Below are positions 9,718 through 21,000 of a stretch of 64,000 nt of DNA, in pieces (within the stretch, counting starts at the first letter, position 1; each line of letters opens with the position of its first letter). This stretch comes from Antrodiella citrinella (taxonomy: Eukaryota; Basidiomycota; Agaricomycetes; Polyporales; Steccherinaceae), in contig SGPM01000082.1 of the NCBI GenBank assembly GCA_004802725.1, positions 25,999-89,998 on the forward strand, read 5' to 3'. The notes under the pieces were generated by a model. That model did not search any database and was not told the origin of the DNA. It saw only the letters and a program-made list of their open reading frames with translations. The position numbers were made by a program, and so were the translations under genes.

Positions 9718-12700
9718 TCAGTCTTCGCTTCGTTTGAAGACTTTCTCAATGATCCCATTGGCGTGGCTGTACCCATTCGCTCTGAACAACGCTGAGGACA
9801 GGAACGGCACTGTGTCAAAGATGTCGTGCTCCTTAGCCTGAAGGAAGGACGTCAGTCGAATGCAATGATGGGGAAAGTGTGAAGACGTACCCTTTCATCT
9901 AGTTCTGCCACCTTCAGCGTGATCTTCTCCGGCTGCTGGTATCTCTGGAGCTGGTATATCCTCGCCTTCTCTTTGACGATCTGACCCAAGATGAACGCCA
10001 GTAGTTCTTCGTGGTCCTTTGCTTGAGAGAGGTATTTGCGGAAGCCCTAGAAGGATCCAACCCGGTCAACTACTGTTCACCATAGGGACTACGGCAGACG
10101 TACACGTTCCAACGTCTTCTTCGTCGACATCTTCTGCGCACTCACGAAGCTGCCAATAGCCACAGAGATCGCCAGGTCAATGTCATCCGCGCGGACGTAC
10201 TCGCGCAGAGCCATCCGAGCTGAGGCCTCCGCCATCCGGATCATGCTCTCAAGGTGGCGGACGGTGATAGGCACCGACGCGGTCCGCTGGGACTCTCGTC
10301 TGAGCTCGGCGAAGAGACGAGCGAGTTTCTCTTGGTCGAGGTCGAAGAGTTTCGGCCGGACGCGCTCTCGAGCGTACATGATGTACTTGCGCAGCGTGTC
10401 TTGTGGAATGAGCTATACGACAGTGTCAGTGGGCACAGACTGAGGTGTTGTGAGACAGTGCAGCACGTACATCAGCGTCGACAGTGGTAGCAACTTGTAT
10501 CTCGTCCTGCTCAGCGTCGAATTTGGGATGACTTCTCAAATGACTGCCTACGACGAACCGCGCGAGCAGTTCATCTTGTACCGGATCTACTGTGTCCTTC
10601 ACGACACACAGCACATCGAAACGAGACAAGATTGGTTCCGTCAGCTCGACATTCTGCTGGAACGGTATCGTCGGATTGTAGCGTCCACGGATGGGATTGG
10701 CTGCAGCAATGATAGCACATCTCGCCTGCAACGTCGTGATGATACCCGCCTTTGAAATAGAGATGGATTGCTGCTCCATCGCCTCGTGGATAGAGGTCCG
10801 GTCAGAGTCGTTCATCTTGTCGAACTCGTCGATCAGGCAGGTACCCTTATCCGCCAAGACCAACGCGCCGCCTTCAAGAGTCCACTCCTGCGTCACCGGG
10901 TCTTTGCGGACACTGGCCGTGAGACCAACGGCGGAGGCACCTTGACCCGTGGCGAACACCGATCGGTGGGCTGTTTTCTCGACGTATTTGAGGAACTGAG
11001 ACTTAGCTGTTCCGGGGTCACCGAGGAGGAGAATATTGATGTCGCCACGGATACGATGCTTGCGGTTGATATCCTTCATGACACCACCAAATAGCGAGAG
11101 AGCAATAGCAGTCTTGATATCTTCGTGTCCGTAAATCGAGGGGGCAATGGATTTGATGATCCGCTTGCGTATACGATCATCCTGAGCAAGCTTCCGGATT
11201 TCTTTTTCGTCTTCTTCTGTCAATCGGAACGCAGCAAATTGATCTTCCTTCTTGTTGACGTGGTTAGCTTCGATGATGGTAGAGAAGACGGGGAAGCCAT
11301 TCTTGCTGTTCAAGGAGGCATCAAAGTTGTTGCGGTAGATACCGGTAATTTCCTGTTGTGTTTCTTAGCGGATGTCAAGAACGATCCTGCGAGCACTTAC
11401 GACTTCCTCTCCTGGTTTGGCGGAATCAATCAGGTCCCACAAGAGAACCACTTCTCGATGTCGGGGAAGACGTCCAGGTGGCACTGAACCTGGGGACTCC
11501 TGCAAGGTCATTTTCTGGTAGTTTCTGTATACAGTCTACACCTTCGGTTCAGCAACAACGTCAGCAAACTTGAAAGGCCGAGCTTACCTGTTCGGAGTTG
11601 ACTGAGAAGGGCCCCTTGCCTTCGCAATTAGGACAGTAACTGATCCTGACTTCTTTCGTCGAATCCTGGTAGAAGGGACCGAGGACTGCTCCACATTTCC
11701 GACAGTCGAACTTGACGTATTTGAGTTGAGGGAAGACACCGGTTCTCCTGGTTACCACACCAGACACACGAATCAAATTGTTCATGTTCGACCGGCGAAG
11801 ATCACGGAGAGATGAGCTGAGGGGAAGGTCGGTGATTCGCACGTGCACTTCCGAGTGGATTCGTTCGTAATTGGGGTAGAACACCAGGACCACGGATAGC
11901 GCCACTTCGTCAAAGATGGCAAGCATAGCAGACGGTGCGTTGGTGAGGAAATACGCGAGAATGGCTTTTGAGAAAGCCAGGTGCAGATATGACACTTCCA
12001 GCGATTCCGAGTTGTCTGTGATAGGACGGTAGGTCAGGCGCACTTGTCTAATCTACCAAGGAAGAACGCACTTTCTCCGAGATGTTTAACGCGTTCACCG
12101 TATACGGAGGCACCACGCTCATCCGTATGTCTCGTTAAAAATTGTCTGAAATGACGGACAATGGTGCGGCGAACACGCTCGTTTGCAATCCATTCCACGA
12201 TGGATTTAGCCTTGATATCACCTAGCTGTTCAAGGGGTAGCTCCTATAATCCAGTGAGAATCTTTGCACAAGACTTCACGTCCGATATGACGTACATCCT
12301 CAACGCCGTCCAGGTCATCCAAATCACGCCTCTCGTCATACTGCCTTCGCGTGCGTCTCTTCATACCCGACAGGAGACCAGATCCAGACATGTCTTCGTC
12401 CTCATCTTCTTCGTCGCTGTCCATGAACCCAGGGTAACGACTTCTACGTGCTGCGCGAGAACCACCATTGCGACCATCCGCTCGCTGTCTTTTGGCTATA
12501 GCAGCCTCGGCTGCGCGACGTTGGCCTGCAGTCATATCGTCAAATTCTTCATCGTTGATATCCGCATCTGAGTATCTGTCCAAAGCTTGATTGCCAGAAT
12601 AGTCGCTTAAGGAAGGTTTTCAGTGATGTTGACGCGTCGTTGAACACGGAAACACGTACTTGTCCATGCCATCTCCGAACAGGTCCTCGCCATCATCGTC

Positions 12701-12980
12701 TGCCTCATCCACATCATCTGCTTCATCGACTACGTCTCTCACAGCATCCCTCTCGTCCAAGCTATCATCAGTGTCCGAAAAAGGTGCAGGAGGGGATGAA
12801 GGTGGTAGGGAAGACTCTGAGTCGCGTCGTCGGGGTGTGGTGCGTGGGATCGGGGCTGCAGGTGGGGAACTACCTGCGAGAGGAGACTGAGAGCGACGAC
12901 GTTTCGTGCGACGGGGTGTAGAAGACTGCAAGTAAGAGTGTTAGCGTAGATTTATTCCAGACATACTTGGAGCTCACCAT
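9718..12980 (-). CDS. MCM2: DNA replication licensing factor MCM2
   Basis: Subunit of the hetero-hexameric MCM2-7 helicase loaded at origins in G1 and activated in S phase in the nucleus. Ten exons (12980-12978, 12925-12660, 12605-12296, 12243-12072, 12015-11588, 11535-11401, 11352-10471, 10412-10104, 10046-9891, 9837-9718) give 926 residues, typical for MCM2. The N-terminus is Ser/Pro- and acid-rich with basic clusters (kinase target and histone-binding region in the family). A C4 zinc finger follows (CRKC...CPNC). The AAA+ core has Walker A GDPGTAKS (about residue 550), Walker B LIDEFDKM and arginine finger [20 protein letters not shown] and [11 protein letters not shown] distinguish MCM2 from its paralogues. 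The first exon is only the ATG. It shares a promoter with MED14. Confidence 0.97.
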
Positions 12981-13249
12981 GAATTTCGCGTAAAGTGCTG
13001 AGAACGATGGCGGAAAGACTTTTGTTCAAGGAGAAAGACGCTCGCGAGACGCGACGCGTGCCTCAGAATCATTAGGGTTTTGAAGCGGAGATTGAACACG
13101 TGTGTGGCGAAACTAGCCATTGTCCGCGCAGGCGCCGCATCATTTTGCAAACGGACACCGGTCAACAGCCTTCGCGTTTTACGTTCATGTTCACTTTCTG
13201 ACCTGCTGGCGGGGTGAAACTATACCGTCGGACTCTACACTCTTCTGCT
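12981..13249. promoter_or_regulatory. Divergent MCM2/MED14 promoter with an MCB element
   Basis: The 269 bp between the two start codons contain ACGCGT at 13054-13059, the MluI cell-cycle box bound by MBF in fungi and found upstream of G1/S genes such as the MCMs. The site lies in a run of CG-rich repeats (GAGACGCGACGCGT). TTTCGCG close to the MCM2 start is also E2F/MBF-like. The site is seen directly; regulation of MCM2 by it is inference. Confidence 0.55.
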
Positions 13250-16200
13250 ATGGAGCAGATCCCCAATGGCGGCTCGCTCAATGGAAACGGGAACCATGCG
13301 GTCTGGCCAAAGCGTGAGGAGGAGCAGGTCGCATACACCAACGGTTTTCACGAACTGTCTCTGGAGGAACTAGAACGACAGTTACCCGTGGTACATGATG
13401 GACAGATTCCATTGGGGGAGCTGGTGTCTCGCATGGCACAGACGATCTATGCGGAGCTGACTGAGCTGGCGGAGACGTGAGTTTTGTTTCACACCTAAAC
13501 TTGCAAACATTGGACTCTGGGGAAGATGAATGCGGTTTCATGACACTAAATTTGCCTCCATAGTATGCCGAACATGTCGGATATTCAGCGCAAGAGGGTG
13601 TTAGCTGAGTGGGTGGTCAGGACCAAGAAGCAGGTGGTCAAACTCTACGCTGTGGTTAGGTGGTCGCGTGATGCCGACGTCGTTCAGAAAGCGATGGTAT
13701 GTCATAGTAAACATGACGATCATTGCTAGCTTTGTGTGTTAACTTTATGCAGAATGTGACAGCATTCCTGATGGACCAGAACCAGCAATTTGTGGATGCC
13801 ATGAATGGACTCATTTATGCCAAGGAGAGCCTGGACCCTGCGAGGTGCGTCGATTGATCTATCATACGTGCGAGGCAGCTAAGCGTGGAGTCTCGTCAAA
13901 GGCTTCGGAACCATGACTTGCTGACTTCTTTGGATGTCTTGACTGCTGGGTCCTACTTGAGGCTGCCCACTGCTATCAAGGTTCGTTGGACAAACTACGA
14001 CAATAGATCTCTCTACTTACCTTCATTGTTTAGAAACTGGTCATTCCTCGGGATCCTTTGACCGACGATGAAGTCGCGAAAACGCTATCGGACATGGAGG
14101 GCGTGATCCGGTACCGTCTGCGAATGTCCGAAGTCATACCACTCGAAATGAGTCGGTACAAGATAGGTAAGATCTTCATCATCAATACAAGTCTTTACTG
14201 ACTGAAGTCCAGCTGACGGACGTGTCTTCTTCACTGCTCCGGACTTATTCATAACCTCCCTCTGTCTGAAGGGTGCACAAAAGGATGATGGGTGGTTCTT
14301 CGCGGATGTAGAGTTCCTATTTACCGTTGGAGGAGACCCTACGGGCATGGAAGGTAACTGAGTCTGTGAGTATAATACTTCGCATTACTCATCGCAAGGC
14401 AGATTTCCCCCGCAAGCCAAGTGGTATCCTCAAACGGCATATTGCCGACGAAGCCGACGCACGATTGGGTTTCTACCTTGCGCTGCCTACAGATCCGAAT
14501 CTTCCGCTTGGCGTTGAAATACCTCCTCCACCTCGACTACCGGAGGGTATGGTAGACACCCCATTAGTGCGACTATTTAACTTCCTGCGTGAGTCGCCGG
14601 GTATTTGTGTTTCCGTTTCTTTCTGTGTGGCTGAGCATTGGCGTAGAAATGATGTCTTTATCATACCAGCTCGAGATTCTGTGGTATCAGGTTGGTCCGC
14701 ATACTATTGTTGTCTATGCGGATGCTTACACATATAGGCTGAGCGAATGCGGTCACTTGGTTGGGCAGACTATATGTCTACCGAGATGAGTAATGGGCGG
14801 CGCACTCTAAAGATCTCGTATTGGACGTGCGTGATTCTTTTCACTACTCACTCTCTGTCTGACATAACGCAGACGAAACCCACCTCCACGGATACCTGGG
14901 AGACCGCCGCCTCCACCACAACGCAATAAATTACCGTTACTAGGAGGAAATCTTATCATTTCTATTGTCAGCGCGAAATCGCCTGTATCAGTACATCCCA
15001 CCAAGTCAAACGCCCATCCGCCAATACGAAGTGCTCGACATAATGTTCTCGCAGAGCTTCAAGAGCGAGCGAAGCTAGGCGAGAAGACCCGCCCGTCAGA
15101 TACGGTGGAGGGGATGCGCTTAGAGGTCAAATGGGAACCCCAGAGAGGAGCGTTGGGAATCATGATCCCGCTGGAAGCGACTCAGTTATCTCCCGAACAA
15201 CTGAAGATTGTTAGTCTCGCAGTGATTATGTTCATCCTCCTATACTGAACATTTTGTCCAGGATTCGACCGACCTTGATATAGAGAAAATACTTCAACGG
15301 GTGATCCAGCGACACACTGAGGCCATTCTCTTCATGTTCCAACTCCAACTACAGCAAGGACCATATAGGAACATTTTCGCTCAGTCTGGTGCTGTCAAGC
15401 TTCTGTCAGAAGGTACAACCGTGATAGACATAGCTCGTTAACGCTCTGACATTATTAACAGGTTCACCAGCCCTGCAAACCCATCTGTGTGCGGACGAAG
15501 TGGTCATAGTCACGATAGACCCTAGGACTGGTCGATTGGGTCTTCGTGACAGTGGAAATCTTGCAGCAGCAGGGAGAGGCCCGCGTTTCTCGTTGTTCTC
15601 GGAGATGTTGAATGAGAACCCCGCTGTGCTCGCAGACGCTCTTGTGAAGTTACGACTAAACGTAAGGTCCCGCAAGATGTGTTTAGAGTCTGCGCTCACC
15701 ATATACTCTTCAGGCAATTACGGATATGGCGGAGCAGAGAGCAAATTATCTTGGATTACAGTGTCACCGGTTTCGGAATTTTTCTCGCGAAGGTTGGTCG
15801 GGCTCCTCTTATGATGGCGAGTACATACTCATGTTCTTCCCGATTACAGAGGCACAAAAGCTCGGAGCCGCAGCTCGCGGATCGTTGTACATTCAGCTTG
15901 CCACATCGCCAAATCATTACCTTGTCCTCGTTATCACTGATGAAGAGTTTCGTTATGCGCTTATCTCAACCAAAACGCTTGGAGATACCATGTACACAAA
16001 CCTGATCATGGAGGACATCGCTTGGATAGATATCAACAGGATTCAAGGAGATCGTGCAGCGTTTCGTCAACACGAAGCGGGCGACATGGACGTTGTCATG
16101 GGTTCGCGAAGCCAGAATGTTGCTAGTGAGACATCACTACCATCCAGGTGTGTATCTCATCTTGCGCAATCGGATGATACATATTCATGGTTGAAATAAA

Positions 16201-17690
16201 TCAGCTTCCGATTGGAGAGTCAAGTGCTTCGGAAGTTGTACGCATATTGCTGGTGAGCTATACAGTACGTTTCCTTGTGTTTGCATCGCTAACGGCTGTC
16301 ACAGTGCCCGTATAGCTTACACAAGCGTCGAGCGTCAGCTGAAGAATCATGGGATACCCTTCACTCGCGTCACCCCTCCGCAGGGGTCGTCCTTCCCGCC
16401 GGTTTAGACCATCTCCAGTCTACGCTCATGCGGTCCATCCCAGCACTTTGTGTGCAGTCTTCTGATATTCTTGCTGGTGCTCCCGCAGCTGAAGCGGCGA
16501 TGCCTAACATTCGCGTGATACCCCTCAACTGGTGGTCTGAGTCACAAGCACAGGTGCGTCCCCTTCACCCTGCAATAAAAGCTGTACTGATTTGTATTTT
16601 TGTCTAGGTGGTGACGTGCGTCAAACTGAAGTATGTGCAGCAGCCTATTGGTAAACGAGCTGGCAGCAGCGCCATTATCCGACCATCCAAACGAATCATA
16701 TATGATACGACGGAAGCTGTGGTATCCTTCCTCTCTGAAGACATCGATAAATGTGTCGACGAGTTCACTGAGGAATGGGCACGAGTGTCCAAGATGGTCG
16801 TTATCGCTCGAGAAGGTCGGTCCACTTCATTGTATCACCACGAACAGCTGCTCACATCTCTATATCAGTTGGCCAAATGGCTGCCGACAAGCACTGTGCG
16901 GATGTTCGCTTGCTGTCATTCGACCTTCAAACGGTCGAGTTCGCTTACGCTTTGGACTACTCGGTCTCCATCTCCTGCACTGATCAGCTGTCGCCGACGG
17001 GTGGATCGTATGAACTGAAGTTCTCTCGACCTCGTAACGAACTTAGAACAACAAAGGGACTGGATGATCATCATCGGTACAACCCGCATAGCGAAGTGGA
17101 ACCATTTCTGCGGAACGTCCTACGGCATGGCCGCCTAGCTCCTTCGCTGCACCGCCTGGTCAACCTCCTTCGGGATACGCTTCCCATCGCGCTTGAATTG
17201 CAAGACATCCAAAAGCGTGCATTGGAGGCTGGCGAATTCGTTGATACTTTTGCGAAAGCCGCGGGTTGGTTCCGAGTTCTGCACGGTGATTTAAGGTATG
17301 TTTTGCCATTGGTGTTTCGGAGTACAGACTCTCACTCCGGATTTGACCAGGCATGCCTTGGATTTCCGGTTGTTGTCGAACGCACGTGTCGTCATCCTCG
17401 ACGCATCTCACAGTCTCTTCCAGACTGACGACACAATCCCGCGAGGTTCCTATTATCTCGACTCTCGGTTCTCTACAGTCATCCGAGACAACATGGCAGT
17501 GCTCCAACCTATTCCAAAGTTCAATGCCATCGTGCAAGATATCGTCAAGGAGACCGGCTCTCGACGAGGTAGCAAGGTGTTCTCTGTTGATATAGGCATC
17601 ATCTGTGATACTTCTGCGGTCCAGGCCGTCGGGAGCGCGTTGTATGATCGGATTGCCAAGGAGTTGAGGGAGATGAAGACGAAGACTTGA
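13250..17690 (+). CDS. MED14: Mediator complex subunit 14 (RGR1)
   Basis: Architectural backbone of Mediator, connecting head, middle and tail modules for RNA polymerase II transcription. Eighteen exons give 1,173 residues; exon starts include 13250, 13564, 13753, 13902, 14034, 14213, 14403, 14647, 14738, 14873, 15262, 15462, 15714, 16205, 16305, 16608, 16869 and 17351. The N-terminal MED14 domain is plain: ELSLEELERQLPVV, IPLGELVSRMAQTIYAEL, then RKRVLAEWVVRTKKQ and YAVVRWSRD. A later block (RGSLYIQLATSPNHYLVLV) also fits the family. Two choices matter. The GT-AG stretch 15793-15849 is kept as coding because it is in frame and continues conserved sequence, and the donor at 16152 (GTATCT) is used because the earlier GTGTGT breaks the downstream frame. 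Divergent from MCM2, convergent with MED12. Confidence 0.92.
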
Positions 17691-18080
17691 TGCGAGCTTA
17701 TTTTACACATACCCACTGATGTAGCATAGTCACCATGTATGCATGAGAGCTCTACTGGTTAATGTACCTGAAATAATGTTGAGACGGATGCAGGATGATA
17801 CCAAAACGTCTGCAACGGACGTCATAGGTGGAACGACGTCGCGTTGTGCATAGGTACTGTATGTCGCTGTCGACGGACAGTCGGACAACAGTTCTGCGTG
17901 TATACTGAAGACATGAGGATGCATCAATAAATAGCGATAAATATTGCAAGAACTAGTATGAAATCGTGAGGTCGTTACTGCTTGCACCACAACAAGGCAA
18001 ATGGGAAACAAGCTGGACGTCAAAGCATATGAGCAACACGAATGAGATATAACACGAACAAAGGAGCACGTACCATCGGC
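17691..18080. other. Convergent intergenic between MED14 and MED12
   Basis: AT-richer 3' flank shared by two convergent genes; probably holds both polyadenylation regions. No coding signal. Confidence 0.45.
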
Positions 18081-21000
18081 TTAACGCTTCTTGGACTTGG
18101 AACTTACAGCTGTTGAAGATTTGCCCTTGGTTCGTTTCGAAGCTTGACCGTCCAATCCTGACGGCTCCTTATTTGCCTTGCGCTTGCCGGCACGACTAGA
18201 CGAGCCACCCTCGATGCTATCCACGTCGATAGGGTCACCGGCCGTAGAGCCAGAAGGTGGGTAAGGCGGTTGCATCGGACTTTGGCGGAGCGAAGATCCC
18301 ACTGATGGGGCGTTGAGAGCATGAGAGGCCCGAGACCGCACTGAGGAGGCGGGTGAAGGTCTACGAGATCCTCGAGAACTTGCTTGTCTAGAAGAGCCAC
18401 TTTGCGTGGGCGCAGGGAACATAGGTAGTGGGCCAACTTGATCTTCATGCTCGGCGCGTTCGGTCGACGATTGTCGTAGTGCATCATCTGGAAGTATCCT
18501 GCCGTCTCTCCAGCCACGTTCAAATACGCTTTCGCCGTACATATGATCTTCAAGAGTTCGGAGGGTATTAACTAGATGAGCATTACTCCTGGGTTCATCC
18601 TGCAAGATGTGCTCGCCCGTCGTTTGCGCATTGAACAGCTCGAGAGAAAGAGATGCTGTGTTCTTGACCAGGCTTCGTTCGCTTCCCTCTTTGTCGTCCA
18701 ACGCACTACTGTCACCCAGATTCTCCGTCCATTCCCATGGTCGATTCTGCATGGGCGACAGACCTGTGATCGCCCCAGACGCATCAACGGAGGCGTATGC
18801 CAGATTGGTGACAGCTTTGTTGGGTTCTGTATATGGAAGCAATGTTCGCATTTGCTTGCGATACCCTGTAGGCATGTCCGACGGCAAACCTTGCAATTCA
18901 AAGTCTGGATAATGTCGGAATGGGTCATAAGTTGGCGCTTTGATATCCGTTGGAATTTCTGGGATCACAAAATGAGCGTCCTTTCGCATTCAGAGTAAGC
19001 AAACAACCTACCATCAAGTACGTAGTAGATAGTATCCAGTAGCAAAGGGAACATCAATGGATCATTGGTGATTCCTGAGCCAAAAAGCTGCAAGTGATGA
19101 CCGTCAGCATCGGCCTAACTCAGCAAGAGTTTTTTACATACAGTTGCCAGTCGGATCAATACAGCGCAGAGCTTGCTGCTCAGTTCGTTCACTTCTACTG
19201 TCCACAATGAGGGGAAACCGAGAACGAAGTGTGTAATTCTGGCAAGAAGCACGGTTGTACGGGCCATTTCTTCGACATGTTTGCCTGCGGACACTGCGTC
19301 TGCAGTGACGTTCATACGTAGACACAGACCTGCGATCAAGTCACCTTGTACCCGGTCCTGGAGTGGAGGCATTGAAGAGCCCTCATCACGATGAGGCTTA
19401 ACGATATTCGTCAGTAACCGAAGCATGTCTCCTGCAGCAGGAATGGCTGCCCCGACAGGATCGTCAGAGTCCATTCCCGTGAGGTCTGTGATAATTTCGG
19501 TGATGCGTTGCAGGCCAGCATTGACGAACTGCATACATTGTTAATATATATAGGCTGCCATGTTATAATATATATCTTGCCTTACTCGCGATGGAAACCG
19601 ACGCCCCTCTGAGCATCTCAGCGAGAAGATCGCCTTCCTCTGAGGACATGACCTGGTGAAAGGCCGTCTTGGTGAACTTGTCCAGGTATGCATTTGCTCT
19701 GTCACGGGTAGCGTCTCCCGCCAGAGCCGTGTCTAGTTGTTTCATGGAGAAGCGCATCTCAATCGATGTGGCTGCTAGTTTCCAAGGGCTCAAGAACGTC
19801 GAGAGTTGATGCCACCTGACACCGTCTTCGGGAGCTGCAAGAGAATGAGAAGAGATGATGACGAGAGTAAGAACGCGTACCATTGGTTCCGTCGTTGAGC
19901 ATCATACGCAACGCGTTGATCAGAGGTTCATGCAAAGTCTCCGAAACACTTTGATTGTCCAGGAACTTGCCAAACGCCCGATGTACAGCGTCGAGGTCTC
20001 TATATATACCCTGACGAAATACGTTGATTTGGCATAGAGCTTTGCGCAGACCGTGACACTTCTCCTTCACAGGCAGAGTCAAGCAAGCGTTCAGTTCAGC
20101 CAGAACCAAGGTTGGTATGTTGTCAACCATCGACGCGAAGTGAGGCAGTCGAAACACATCTCTACGGCGCGTTTGCAAACCACGAGCTTCCAGGAGATTG
20201 ACAGGAGGATAGTCGTCACCACATTCTTTCTTCAGAAGAAGGCGAGTGCACAGGTCGCTGACGGAAGTGAGCAATACCTCCGCTGCTGACCCGTCTTGCA
20301 CAGTCGCCACAGTGGAAGCCAATTGCCAGGACGGATAGATCAAGCCATGAAGGAGCGTGGTCGCGGAGAGCGCACCGTAAATGGTAAGCTGAAGCAGCAC
20401 CACGATGGCGACATCCCAGGCGTCCGCGTTCAAGGCCGCCATTTCGTTTTTGCCTGCTCCCAGAAACCAGTCAAGGATGTGGCTGTCGATACCAGAAGGA
20501 AGATGATGATCGATGTGCGAGAGAAAAACAGCATAGCGCAGCGCGCAATCTCGTCTGCCCCGCAAGTCCGGGTTCATCACTGGGATTTGACGAAGGCTGG
20601 CCACGGTATTGTCCCAGACTTTCCATCCCCAATCCGGAGCTGAACGATATCTATACCATAGACTGTTGGCAAGCATGGATGGCGCATCTGGACTTGCATT
20701 CGTCGCGAGCAGAAGTATCTCGGGGAGAGCGGCTGGTACCACGTCCGGTTGTACAGCAGTGGGCCGGAGTGCCTATGGAATCGAGGATCAACATATCAGA
20801 ACGACGTGTGGTTCAGTAACATACATTGGTATAGGCCGATCTATCATTGAGGAAGCCTTCACGAACTTCTTGATCAAGGTATCGGCCTTGATCCATGTCA
20901 ATCAAGAGGTCCAGGATGCTTGAGTTTTGATTGCCTCGAGCCTTTAGGGCCAGGTGTTTGGTATGCAAGGCAGCGGTGATGGATCTAGTGGCTCCCATAC

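Noticed and set aside
15793..15849. GT-AG interval in MED14 that could be an intron
   Set aside because: It is 57 nt, in frame and open, and reading through continues conserved MED14 sequence into the RGSLYIQL block.
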